Assembly: GCA_028456385.1 (NCBI GenBank)
Contig: JALNQF010000002.1
Coordinates: 62,001 to 126,000 of the forward strand
Source of the DNA: Ophiosphaerella korrae
Taxonomy: Eukaryota > Ascomycota > Dothideomycetes > Pleosporales > Phaeosphaeriaceae
Length of the DNA stretch: 64,000 bases
Direction: 5' to 3'
Shown here in pieces: positions 11,480 to 22,320 of this stretch (positions are counted from its first letter, which is position 1; every line of letters begins with the position of its first letter). The notes under the pieces were generated by a model. That model was not told the origin of the DNA. It saw only the letters and a program-made list of their open reading frames with translations, and did no database searches. Position numbers and translations under genes: made by a program.

Positions 11480-13747
11480 GCGCGTGTCTGCGGGTATGTT
11501 TCTTTCCTTTGTCTGTTCGGAGGGTGCCTTTGCGAGCCTATAAAGCGTGCATAGCTAGTGTCAACAGTCACTGGTATTCAGAAGTTATTTTGTTTTGCAT
11601 TTTCTATTATTTAGCGGCTTTCATCAGCAATTCTGGTCTTCGGATCTCGTTTGGAGAAGTCTTATGCTGCGTTATCGAGGACATATCTACAATGGCTTTT
11701 TGCTATATTTTCTTTTGTATCATTCGCTTGTCATGACGGAACTATGGGAACAATCGTAATGGTTTAGCGGACATGGGTATGCTCTAGCGGAGCAGGGACA
11801 TAGGTAAACAGTTCACTCCCTCATACTTGGTATCATCTCGACAAGACCTGTGTCATTATCCCAAGTTCACCTCGACTTCTCCTAATCAATATCAACTGCT
11901 GTTCTCTCTACTACCCTGCCGTGGCTGGATACTTCCGCCCCAACGACATTGCTTTTTGCTCGTCGTAATTCCAAGCCAATCTAGCCCTACTTGCTCATAG
12001 CTTCTGTCATCAGTTATGCACTGATACGCGGTTGAAGCAGCCACGCACACACAGGATGCTGACCGATCATGCGGTTAGTGTCTGCACAACCAATCACTCG
12101 GGGATAAAGTCGCAGGTGCATTGTTTGCATGCACAGCCCAAGACAGACAGTGCAAACTATTCGGGCGATAGGCATTTCTAGTCGCGGTCGGATTTGTTTA
12201 CAGCCTATAAGAAAATCCACGTCCTCTTTTCGACAGAAGAGGCGCGGTTGGGGGAATGCACCCACGGCCCGAAGCCAACGTCGCTGATCTGGGCGTCTAG
12301 CTAAAATCCAACATTGCATTAGCTGGAAACCTGCGTCAACGTCTAAAACTAACGTGTGAGAGTGGAGAAGTAGTCACTATTCGATGAAACCGATACCCGT
12401 GGCACAAAATTTGTCCTTATCACATCTTTGAAGAAGGGAGATAAGGCTGTGGGAGACAGTCAGATAAGACGGGTGTGCATGCATTCCTTTGGATACTGGT
12501 CTGCCACACTTTGGATCCGTGTCACGGCAAGATTAGAGACGTACTGTGCGTTGTTGGGAATTGGAGGTGCGGATTTAGCAATTTAGCAGCAGTTCTATAC
12601 GCTCCGACATGCTCGTCGTGCATGTTAGCGAGTGCGGGGATGCGGAATGTGAGCCGGAGGTATAGTTGCTAGGAAGCCTGCGGGTTGGACGCGGGCCAGT
12701 GCAGTAGTCTGTGGTAGTCTAGACAAAAGCTACGACGGGGCAGAATGAACATGCTAGACTCGATTTGTAGCCTCGCCCTCGTCATGTGTGCCACAGGTCC
12801 CGACTGGAGATAAATGTTGTGGACCAGGCTATGCACGGGGAGCACTGACGGCGAGGCACGACATTGTCGCAGCTAAGCTCGGCCCGTTTTCTGTGTCATC
12901 TGTGAAGTCGTGTTGCGCCCAGAGATGAGTTGAGTCTAGAATACAGAGCACTGAAAGTATGCACTGGCATCTGGTATTGCTCGAGATGATATCAGGCTCA
13001 ACCACAAAGAGCGAAAGAGGGCGATTTTGGGTTTGTTTTGGTCACGTTGTATAGCAAGGCTGGGACACGAAGATATTTGGTATCTTTGGTCTCGTATCGA
13101 GTAGAGTTCAAGTTGGTGTTCACCAGGCAGCTGTGCGCGAGTGGTTGATCGTTTCCCCGAGTCTTACAGTATGACACGCATCTGCATTTTCGGACCCGGA
13201 AACGCGCAGTGGTTTGCCAACGACTGCATTTTGGCGATGCTCTATGATTCCAGTGCAGCCATATCTTCATATCTTCGACGGCGTGGTGGCCAGATACCGA
13301 GGCGGAGGCAGGCAATTTTTCTGGCGTAGTGAGCAGGGATGGCAATCGCGACTCTTCGATCATGGGAGCCGCGGTTGGTTTGTTTACTGAAAAAAGGATG
13401 TCCCATTTACCACGAGTATTGACTAGAGGGCGGCGCAAACAGGTCAATTGAAGCTGCCTAATCCATATTCGGCTATCATTTGTACAAGACACCCACTGCG
13501 ACTTGCGACACCATCGCATGAGCCCAATGAACTGCGACGGCAGGCGCACTCCAGCACCCGGACGCTCTTTCCCCCTCAACACCATATAGACAGCCATGGA
13601 TTCACCACCTGCCAAACCTGCAGCTCTACACGTACAACGGCAACGAAGCAACACAGACAATCTGCGCGAGCGAAGCGTTCGGTGCGCATTTCATAGGCAA
13701 GAGAAGACGAGGATAGACTGCACGACAACCCCACGTCGCCCATCAGT
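11480..13747. other. Gene-poor stretch before ANP1
   Basis: About 2.3 kb. The largest frame (12998-13660, minus strand, 220 codons) begins without an ATG, has no recognisable domain and runs antisense over the likely ANP1 leader, so it is not called. No repeat or RNA gene seen. Confidence 0.4.
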
Positions 13748-15076
13748 ATGCTAATAGGGAAGAGTCATTCATGGAAGTCGGTACGGGCTGGATTGCGTCC
13801 CTCGAGGCACTTCATACACACATTGCACAACCCACGTTTTGTTGTCTTCTTCGGCCTATTTACCCTGGGCATACTGCTATGGCGGTCCTTGAGTTCGGCT
13901 GCTGGCGAGGTGCAGAGGTGGGCCATATACAGCGTTTTCAGAGTAAATACTGATTACTTTTAAGATTCTACTGCTTTGGTCCTTCCAAATCACCAATGCG
14001 CATGACGCCAAATGAGGCCGAGTCCTGGGTTGCACACCAAACTACGCCTGTCATCTTCAACCAACACAAGCCCGTGGAGGTTAATGCCTCTGGTATACAA
14101 CATGTCGATCTTAACGGCATCGAATCAACCCCCGAAGCTGTACGTAACAAAGAGCGCGTGCTCATCCTCACCCCGCTGCGCGATGCCTCTAGTTTCCTCG
14201 CAAAGCACTTTGACCTGCTCACCCAACTCACCTATCCGCATGAGCTGATCGACTTGGCCTTTCTGGTTGGCGACACAACGGATGACACCATGGCCACACT
14301 TGCCAAGGAGCTCGAACGAGTGCAGAACAACCCAGACATCGCTTTCCATTCAACCATGATCGTAGAGAAGGATTTTGGCGTCATACTCTCGCAGGGCGTC
14401 GAGGACAGACACGCTTTCCGAGTACAAGGCCCACGGCGCAAAGCCATGGGCCGCGCCAGGAATTATCTCCTCGCAACCGCACTCAAGCCCGAACACAGCT
14501 GGGTATACTGGCGAGACGTCGACATCGTCGACAGCCCTTCTAAAATCATCGAGGACTTCGTAGCCCACGACAGAGACATCCTCGTCCCCAACATCTGGTT
14601 CCATAGATACAAAGAAGAAAACGGCAAAATGGTCGATATAGAAGGCCGCTGTAAGAACCCCCTCCCTTCCCCCGCTCGATCACACACCTAACATCCCTCA
14701 AGTCGACTACAACTCCTGGCAAGAATCTCCCGACGGCCGCGCCCTTGCCGCCTCGCTCCCCCCTTCCACTATCCTCGTAGAAGGCTACAAGCAATTCCCC
14801 ACCAACCGCAAATACATGGCCATCACCGGCGACTGGCGCGCAGACAAGGACGTCGAGATCCCGCTTGACGGTATCGGCGGCGTCAACGTCGTCGTCAAGG
14901 CTGACGTCCATCGCTCCGGCATCAACTTTCCCTGCTACGCGTTTGAAAATCAGGCCGAGACCGAGGGCTTTGCGAAGATGGCGAAGAGGGCTGGGTATGG
15001 TGTGTATGGGCTGCCCAATTATGTCGTTTGGCACGTGGATACCGATGAGAAGCCAGGAAATGCAGCGGAGAAGTGA
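13748..15076 (+). CDS. ANP1: Alpha-1,6-mannosyltransferase subunit of mannan polymerase II (Anp1/Van1/Mnn9 family)
   Basis: Type II Golgi membrane protein that extends the alpha-1,6-mannan backbone on N-glycans as part of the M-Pol complexes. Exons 13748..13917, 13965..14650, 14703..15076 give 409 aa. A short cytoplasmic tail and a single membrane anchor (FVVFFGLFTLGILLWRSL) lie at residues ~30-50. A stem follows (FYCFGPSKSPMRM, just after intron 1), then the catalytic domain: VLILTPLRDASSFLAKHFDL, LIDLAFLVGDTTDDT and the donor-binding DxD-type motif YWRDVDIVDSP (Asp ~241 and ~243). The C-terminal part (GDWRADKDVEIPLDGIGGV, CYAFENQAETEGFAKMAKR) matches the Anp1 branch better than Van1 or Mnn9. 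The length is normal. Together with ECM33 it is one of two cell-wall genes here, but they are not adjacent. Confidence 0.94.
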
Positions 15077-15591
15077 GAGGTGCTTGGGATGGTGTTGGGG
15101 CACTTTGCTTGTGGGGGGGTTTTGTGGGCTGCATTTATGGATGTGAGGATCCGCACATACCCTAGCGGCGGAATGGCGTCTTGTTTGAAGTCATTACATG
15201 TTTTCTCTAATGTGTATATATCTGGTTTTCACGGTTTCGTTGTGGTCGTGAGGGGTAAGATGCGCGTTGTCACGGAATTGTGTATGGCGCATACACGTCA
15301 TGACAACCACGTTAGAGTTTTTTTGGTGCGTTCTATGTATTATTCTTCGTTTCGTGGCTGTGGCTAGATACATTATCCGTTCATAGGTTCCATCCAGTCC
15401 ATCGGTAGAAGCTTCTGCAGGAGATGTATTCTCCCTCTTCATCCATACCCGAGATCCTTAATTGACCCCAATAATCCCTACAAGTATTGCTTCCTACCCA
15501 TACCATCTTGGTATGATTATTTTACAGTCCATGATTAATTATACATGTCGAAAAAGCCATCTCATTGAGTGGTCTCAAGGAGCTCCTCATC
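15077..15591. other. Convergent intergenic region, ANP1 / SPF45 3' ends
   Basis: About 515 bp between two converging genes, AT-rich. It holds both 3' UTRs; nothing else supported. Confidence 0.45.
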
Positions 15592-17249
15592 TCAGTGGTC
15601 CCAGATACCAGAATGAAACTTCTTTTCATCGTAGAAGCGAGCACGAATCGTCTTGCCTCTGAACTGGAAGCCTTCTTGGAATCGATTGACGGCCTGTGAA
15701 GATTATAAATGGGAGCTCATCGAGTAGACACGGCAGAACTTACATTGAGTGCGCTCATGACAGAGTCGAACTTGATATATACAGCGCCTTCTTTGCCTTC
15801 TTCGTTGAGTTGAATTTGCTGGACGGGACCAAACTGTCTGATGTTAGAACAATTCAATGGCCCATGAGCACGTATTTACCTTAGAACCAAAAGCCTCGCC
15901 CATGTCCTGGCGAATACCGCCATCATCGCGCCGGGCATTCTCATGCCAGTCAATGCCATCGACACATCCCCAAGCAACAATAATAGTCGATTCGTCGCCA
16001 AACTTGCTGGGTTCATCCTTCTGAGATCGGACTCCTCCATAGACGTCCCAAACTTGCTGAGAGGGGATTTTCGTATTATCATCATTAATCATATTAGCAC
16101 CCGGAGGGTTTTTACGCCTTTGTACTTCAAGGTGTGTTAGTATACCATCATTAAACTTACCAAGTCCTTGGCCTTCAACATAGCCCATTTTAGACATCAT
16201 CGCAGCAATTTTGTTCTTACCCTTCTTATACCGTTTTAGAGGACGTGCCTCATCTTCATGGACCTCCTCCTCACCATCACCCATTTCTACATCGGAGCGT
16301 TCAAAGCGAACTGGCGTAGCCGATATAGTTGGATTATATCGAACCGGTGGAGCTGATATAGTTGCGCTATATCGAATTGGTGGTGCTGATATAGTTGCAC
16401 CAGTGTATATAGTTTGAGTCGCGGGAACAACCAGTGGTGGCGGAGGTACGGCAGCGCCCACACTAGGAGGAGGTGGTGGAGGTGGAACATATGCATCTCG
16501 TGCGGAAGGCACCTGCTCGGTGCGCTCACTCACGCCTGCAGTTGGGGGGTCGTACGAGACCGGTGGTGCGAAAGACATTTTTGCAGCCGTAGCGACAGGA
16601 GGCTGCGAGCTTGACGACGAAGCGGGCCTAGAAGGGTTCAAGATACCACTAAATCCTTCGCGCAGTTTGGGTTTCGTAGTGGCGCGTTGTAGAAATGCCT
16701 CGAAGTCATCCTGCTTACGAGTGTAGCTGCTACTAGCCTTAAATGCCTTGATGTTGGTGTAGCGCGCAATCTTGTGGGAGGCGGTAGGATCCCACCATCC
16801 GTACTGCTTCTGAAACTTCTTCATTTCCTTCTTCCGCTGCCTCTCGTCATATTGGCGCTGGCGCATGTTTTCTAGAATGGCAGCATCGTCCTCTGCAGTG
16901 TTTCGGTAGTAATCAATGCCGTGCTGCTGTGTGCGTGGAGCGGCCTCAGCCTCGCTTGATGCGCTCTTGGTGATGGCAGGCATCGAAGGCCTCTTGATCA
17001 CAGGGCCGGGCTTTTTAGGCTGTGGGCGCTTGATGCTATGTGGGTTGTGAAAGAGGGTAGCTGTAATTTCACATAAGTCGTGATCTTATAATTGTTCGTG
17101 ACGCGAGGCGGGTAGCTACCAGGTGTTTTCTTCTTCGGCTCGGCCTTGACCTGCTCCTCTGCGGGTGTGACTGGCGTAACGGTGCCAGCAGGAAGGTAAC
17201 TTGCATATGGGTTGGGCCAAGTAGCCTTGGGGGTGTTCTGGGAAGCCAT
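15592..17249 (-). CDS. Splicing factor 45 (SPF45/RBM17) homologue, G-patch + UHM RRM
   Basis: Nuclear pre-mRNA splicing factor acting in 3' splice-site choice. Exons 17249..17120, 17060..15880, 15833..15744, 15693..15592 give 500 aa. Exon 1 joins to ATLFHNPHSIKRPQPKK, the conserved N-terminal motif. A charged helix (ENMRQRQYDERQRKKEMKKF) leads to FQKQYGWWDP. A proline-rich middle follows, with a seven-proline run and three copies of an 11-residue repeat (like ATISAPPIRYS). The G-patch is KIAAMMSKMGYVEGQGLGK. The C-terminal RRM (IIVAWGCVDG, GAVYIKFDSVMSALNAVN) ends in GKTIRARFYDEKKF; the R-x-F element marks it as a U2AF-homology motif, which in SPF45 binds ULM peptides of U2AF65, SF1 and SF3B1. 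Introns are very short (46-59 nt). Confidence 0.93.
16300..16412 (-). repeat. 33-bp in-frame repeat inside the SPF45 gene
   Basis: Two complete 33-bp units (16322..16354 and 16355..16387) followed by a partial one from 16388, all beginning gatatagttg on the plus strand, with a weaker copy before. Each unit is 11 codons on the coding strand (consensus like ATISAPPxRY), so copy-number change would not break the frame. Confidence 0.75.
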
Positions 17250-17840
17250 TGTAAGTATAATGCAGGCGCAATCTTACGCGACAGCAAATAACACAGGCAG
17301 GCAAGCAGGCGGCAACAAGCAGTTCCTATTGTTAGTATAGAAGTGGTAGTAAACGGGAGCCGCGAAGGCAAGAGTCAAATAGGCGAGAAGTGATAGTAAG
17401 TAGGAGCCAGGTAGGCGGACAAAAGCAGTAACTGCAGGGAATGTCTCAAACCACCCCGCGTGCAGTTATGCAATTGTTTGTGTTGGTGGTTGAGGTTAGA
17501 GCGTGCAGGTGTGGAGCGTGCAGGTGTGGGTAGTAAAGCTCCGCGAGGAGCCCCACTAAAACCAACACGTGACTATATGTAACTTCACGTGACTCAGGGA
17601 CCGCTCCGAGCTCTGACCGAGATCGCGACATTTACGTGATGGGCTAGAACAGGTATGGACCTGATAACCACATCTCTCACACCACAGCTGGCTCTGGTGC
17701 TCGTAATAGACCAATAGACTTTCTATCATCGTAATTCAGCGTTCTTATCTGGTGCCAAAGACAAATACACCCTCACTTGTCCAATTTCACCGCCAGTCAT
17801 CCCTTATCTCTCCATCTGCATTGTTGGGACCTTGGACATC
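17250..17840. promoter_or_regulatory. Divergent intergenic region, SPF45 / PCS60
   Basis: About 590 bp between two start codons facing away from each other. Shared promoter region; no ORF or specific site is claimed. Confidence 0.45.
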
Positions 17841-19553
17841 ATGTCCCCAACCACTTTAGCCAATGTCTTCCCCAAGGACTCGTCATCAATCGCCATCATT
17901 ATTCCCGGCAGCCCTGCCCTTCATGTCTCTTATCAAAAGCTCTACGCTGATGTGAAAGCTTTCCAGCAGAAATTGGCCAACGTGGGAGTCACAGCGCAAG
18001 CAGCTGTACGTAGCCTATTTCCCAAAACCATGAGACACAGACTTACCCCATTTCTGAATTTAGGTTTCCATTGCGCTTCCCAATACCTACGAGTTCATCG
18101 TCTCCTTCATTGCCGCGTCATGGCAGCGAGCCATCGCTGCACCCCTGAATCCAGCCTACAAGCAGTCCGAATTTGAGTTCTACATTGATGACCTCAGCTC
18201 GGCGATAGCACTGGTCCCCAAAGGCGCTTTTGCGCAAGATGCTGCAGCTGTGCGAGCAGCAAGGAAATACCAGGCAGCAATTGCAGAGTGCTACTACAAT
18301 GGTACCGAGGTTGTCTTGGATATCAAGGAGACGGGGAAGCTGACAGGCAAATCTGCTCCTCTTCTGTCTGCGCAGCCCGATGACGTTGCCTTGGTACTCC
18401 ATACTTCCGGTACCACAGGGCGTCCCAAGGCCGTGCCACTGACGCACCGTAACCTGCTCCGGACCATGAAGAACATCCAAGGAACCTATGAGTTGACTCC
18501 AAAAGATCGCACTATGCTCGTTATGCCACTCTTCCACGTGCATGGTCTGTTGGCTGGCTTTCTAGCACCTTTGTCCTCTGGTGGCTCTGTCGTCGTGCCT
18601 TTGAAGTTCTCTGCGTCCATATTTTGGAAGGACTTTGCAGAGCATAAGGCCAACTGGTACACCGCCGTTCCCACCATTCATCAGATCTTACTCAAAAATC
18701 CCATTCCGAGCCCAGTCCCCGATATACGTTTCATCCGCTCATGCTCGTCGCCCCTCTCGCCAAAAGTGTTTCACGAGCTCGAGAAGGCTTTGGGGGCGCC
18801 TGTCTTGGAGGCTTACGCTATGACTGAGGCCGCGCATCAGATGACAAGTAATCCTCTCCCTCCAGGTCAGCGTAAGCCCGGCAGCGTTGGCCTTGGTCAA
18901 GGCGTAACAGTCAAGATTCTCGACGACGCGGGTGTTGAAGTTGCTCAGGGTAAAGAAGCTGAGATCTGTATCCGTGGCGAGAATGTGACCAAGGGGTATC
19001 TAAACAACCCCGCTGCAAACGCGTCTTCTTTTACTAAGGATGGGTTCTTCCGCACTGGGGACCAGGGCAAGAAAGATGCCGATGGTTACGTGATCATAAC
19101 GGGCAGGATCAAAGAATTGATCAACAAAGGCGGAGAGAAGATCAGCCCGATCGAGCTCGACAATGTCATTGCGCAGAACCCAGCCGTTTCCGAAGCAGTC
19201 AGCTTTGCCATCGAAGATGAAATGTACGGACAAGATGTCGGTCTTGCGATCGTTGTCAAGGAAGGCCAGACTCTGAGTGCAGGTGAGCTGAATACGTGGC
19301 TGACGGACCGCGTCGCTAAATTTAAGATGCCGAGAAAGGTACGTCTCTATCCAATCAACCCCATATTAAGCGACACGATCTCACGAAATACAGGTCTTCT
19401 TTACAGACATCATGTACGTGCATATTCCCTCACGGATCTAAGCCGAACGCTTGCTGACTTTGAATCAGGCCCAAAACCGCCACGGGCAAAATCCAGAGAC
19501 GCCTTGTTGCTGAAGCCATGCTCAAGAAAGAACAGCCACAAGCCAAGCTATAA
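17841..19553 (+). CDS. PCS60: Peroxisomal acyl-CoA ligase, Pcs60/oxalyl-CoA synthetase type
   Basis: AMP-forming CoA ligase. Yeast Pcs60 and plant AAE3 of this clade activate oxalate to oxalyl-CoA, the first step of oxalate breakdown. Exons 17841..18005, 18064..19338, 19394..19413 (20 nt) and 19469..19553 give 514 aa. The phosphate-binding signature LHTSGTTGRPKAVPLTHRNL is at ~167-186. EAYAMTEAAHQM, GFFRTGDQGKKDADGYVIIT and the hinge GRIKELINKGGEKISP follow, and the catalytic lysine motif PKTATGKIQRR is in the last exon. The protein ends QPQAKL; AKL is a type 1 peroxisomal targeting signal. A longer open frame running through the last two introns is an artefact, because only splicing gives the conserved C-terminus. 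Oxalate as substrate is inferred from clade. Confidence 0.93.
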
Positions 19554-20417
19554 TCAGGCCATCTTCCTTGTCACTACGCAGCCCTCGCCTGTGTCATACT
19601 TGTGCCCAGTTTGGGATGCTCCATGTTGTCCTCATAGAATCACCATACAGCCGTCATCCCGTACTACACGAATAGATTGGATTAGAGTAAATCTCAACCT
19701 CGTTATATCTTGTTTGTTACCATTCTGTCTGTACCCCACAACAAATTTACAAAGTCTAGCACTGCCTATCTCTCATAATTCTCCGTGGCCGATGGCGTGG
19801 TGATTCGCCAATCGCACGCTAGTCTTGGCAGCGGGACCCCCCAAGTCCAATGCATAATGCGCGCACGGTTCCCCTTTGATACGTTCTCACGTCCACAATT
19901 TCAGACAACCAAGCAGAACCGGACAAGTGCCGCGTCGACTCTTCAGACATTGGAGATCCCCTGAACGAATGGCGTGTTCATGTGTGGGCACGATTAGCCC
20001 CACACTCGACATGGCGCCTGCTGTCGCAATCCTTTACGAGCACAGCTGAACCTAGACCAGAAGGCTGTGGATTCTTTGGCCCCCGGGCCTACCTGCCGTG
20101 TTTCTCCCTGTGGAGTTGTTGACCTTTACGCTAGCCTACACAAACATGACATGTATATGTTAACGGGGCCCCCGGGCTGCTGTTACTGATTTGTTACTTT
20201 TACCTCTATTGGTGGTAGCCTTACAGACTTATTGCGCTTGAACAAGCGCATGCACTTCGGACATTTCGCATTCTATTTTGGAATCAAGAGCTAATTCCTC
20301 GCCTACTGCCGCTGGCACTCGACAGTTTGCTCGGACAACTTGCTGGCCCCAAAAATCCTTACAAACAATTCTGAAAAGGACGTGTTCTAGCATTACCCTC
20401 GCACCACACGGAGCATC
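19554..20417. other. Intergenic, PCS60 to unknown Cys-containing protein
   Basis: About 860 bp. Unspliced read-through of PCS60 covers the first 250 bp. No supported gene. Confidence 0.4.
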
Positions 20418-22019
20418 ATGTTTCAGATACCACAACGAGATAACAAAGTCATGCAGCATACCCCTCATCTTGACGCTTCACAATATACAAAGAAACAGGA
20501 TGCTCAGAACCCTAAGATGCGCCCGGTGAACGAGATGCAAGCCACTATTCAGAGCCCAGCTATGTTCTCCCCGAATTCTAGTGGCACTACCACGCCAATT
20601 TCAGCTCGGTCTTCAATCAGTTGCGGATCTAATGTCTCTTCGAATTCAGCATCCAGTGGAATGAAAGCGTCATCTATGAAATCGAGCCTCAAGTCAACCT
20701 CATCCCCAAGAGCAAATGTGAACAGAAGATCGTCACCGCCTACTGTACGATTTATAGACCCAGGGCCCATCTCAAGACCAAAGCAAAATCCTATTCATAA
20801 TCAACAAATTACTCATTCGCAACGTAACAACATTCCAAATCCATTACTTCGGTACCAACCTCGACCCGCAGCGTTTATTTCTGGCTCAGCCGTGTCGCGA
20901 AACTCAGCTTACTCGACACTGCCACCACATGGCGGGGCAACCCCGCATGCAAACCAAATACAATACACAAAAATAAGAGCTGGCCAGCGGTTCTCCGCAC
21001 CTGTAGAACCTTCACGGCCTAGCTCCAGATGGTCCGGTATTCCACTGCCTGCGAATTTCACGCCTCCATCCATTGCGCTGGAGCATCGCGTATCATCCTT
21101 CCAGTCTGTTACCTCTAATGCATCTGTACAATCAGCGCCTGCAGCATTACAGACCCTGCCAAACAGTGGTTCGTCGAGCCAGTACAATCCCCTCGAACAT
21201 TATGTCCCTTGTTTATATGCCTCATGCAAAGCTCATTATTCGCCCACCCACACCGGGCCGAGCTACCACCTTCCCCAGGCACCGTACTCGCTCCCTCGAC
21301 ACCATGGCTACTGCCAGAAGCACGCTACCAAAGAACTAAAAGAAGCGAACACGTCGTGCAGGCGCACATGGGAGAGTCTACGTCAAAATGCTGGACGCAA
21401 AACATTAGGCCAAATCGCCGCGGAATTTGAGGCCTTCCTCGAAACCTTTAGACAAGAACGAAAACTCCAAGACACAGAGCTACAACGCCGCCAAAAACGC
21501 ATCGTACTGGGAACACCCAAAACCACCACCAAAACCACCACACAAGCTGGCAAACAGCCCGATGACACAGTTTGGATCTGGGCCTACACGCTCCGCCAAT
21601 GCACACGCGCCCACTGCCCTTCCGAGCCCTACTCCCCATTCGCCACCCACCTCCACGCATTCTACAACACGCCCCGCCCCTCAAACTTCACGCCTCTACC
21701 TACCCTCTGCCCATCCTGCGCCAAAAACGAAGTCGAAGCACTGGAATACAGCATCAACGAGAAATGGAACTCGCGTTGTGGATGGGATGAAAACGAGTGG
21801 AACATGTGGTTCGACAACATGCTCCAGGACCGCCGCATGGAGCTGGAGTTCTGGATTAAGGCGCAGGAGCGCGTTGTTAGGGAGCGTGGGCCGAGTCGGT
21901 GGGCTGAGCGACTGACGGCGAGGGAGGAGAGTAAGGTGGAGGGGAAGATTGCGGATAAGAAGTCGGCGTTCAAGAGGTGGTTTGGGTCGTTGGCTGGTGG
22001 AGACTCTCCTTTGAACTGA
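20418..22019 (+). CDS. Unrecognised 533-aa protein with Cys/His clusters
   Basis: Single exon from the ATG that opens MFQIPQRDNK. I do not recognise a named family. Residues 1-260 are Ser/Pro/Asn-rich and likely disordered (SARSSISCGSNVSSNSAS). The second half is structured. A first cluster (PCLYASCKAHY ... HGYCQKH) comes before a helical region (TLGQIAAEFEAFLETFRQER). A second cluster follows (LRQCTRAHCPSEPYSPF, LCPSCAKNEVEALEYS), then a Trp-rich stretch (CGWDENEWNMWFDNMLQDRR) and a basic helical tail ending FKRWFGSLAGGDSPLN. The spacing of Cys and His could form zinc sites, but no known finger pattern fits. Convergent with CIA1. Probably a conserved hypothetical protein of filamentous ascomycetes. 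Confidence 0.72.
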   Translation: MFQIPQRDNKVMQHTPHLDASQYTKKQDAQNPKMRPVNEMQATIQSPAMFSPNSSGTTTPISARSSISCGSNVSSNSASSGMKASSMKSSLKSTSSPRANVNRRSSPPTVRFIDPGPISRPKQNPIHNQQITHSQRNNIPNPLLRYQPRPAAFISGSAVSRNSAYSTLPPHGGATPHANQIQYTKIRAGQRFSAPVEPSRPSSRWSGIPLPANFTPPSIALEHRVSSFQSVTSNASVQSAPAALQTLPNSGSSSQYNPLEHYVPCLYASCKAHYSPTHTGPSYHLPQAPYSLPRHHGYCQKHATKELKEANTSCRRTWESLRQNAGRKTLGQIAAEFEAFLETFRQERKLQDTELQRRQKRIVLGTPKTTTKTTTQAGKQPDDTVWIWAYTLRQCTRAHCPSEPYSPFATHLHAFYNTPRPSNFTPLPTLCPSCAKNEVEALEYSINEKWNSRCGWDENEWNMWFDNMLQDRRMELEFWIKAQERVVRERGPSRWAERLTAREESKVEGKIADKKSAFKRWFGSLAGGDSPLN

Positions 22020-22320
22020 TGATGGTGACGGTTGGGTTGGGTTTGGGGCGTATTTATGGCGTGTTTGTGGCGTTGTGTTGCGCTGCGTTGTGTAATTGTA
22101 GCTATGACCAAGTAGCTGAGAGGTTGAAAAGTAATTCCTACTAATGACTTTCGGATATTTTACTTTTCGAGAAAGGTGGTGCATGATACGTACTCTTGTG
22201 TGCGCCAATAGTGGTATACCTGACTGCAAACACGACGCCGCATAATAGAGATATGTGTTGGATCTGGCGGTAGTAGAATACACCAAGAGTCACAGTCCTA
22301 TTACAAAGGTATCCTCATGT
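22020..22320. other. Convergent intergenic region before CIA1
   Basis: About 300 bp of 3' flank shared by two converging genes; nothing else seen. Confidence 0.4.

Noticed and set aside
12998..13660. 220-codon minus-strand frame upstream of ANP1
   Set aside because: No ATG at its start, no recognisable domain, and it overlaps the ANP1 5' region.
19339..19803. Unspliced C-terminus for the PCS60 frame (open to 19803)
   Set aside because: Only splicing out two introns gives the conserved PKTATGKIQRR lysine motif and the AKL peroxisomal signal.
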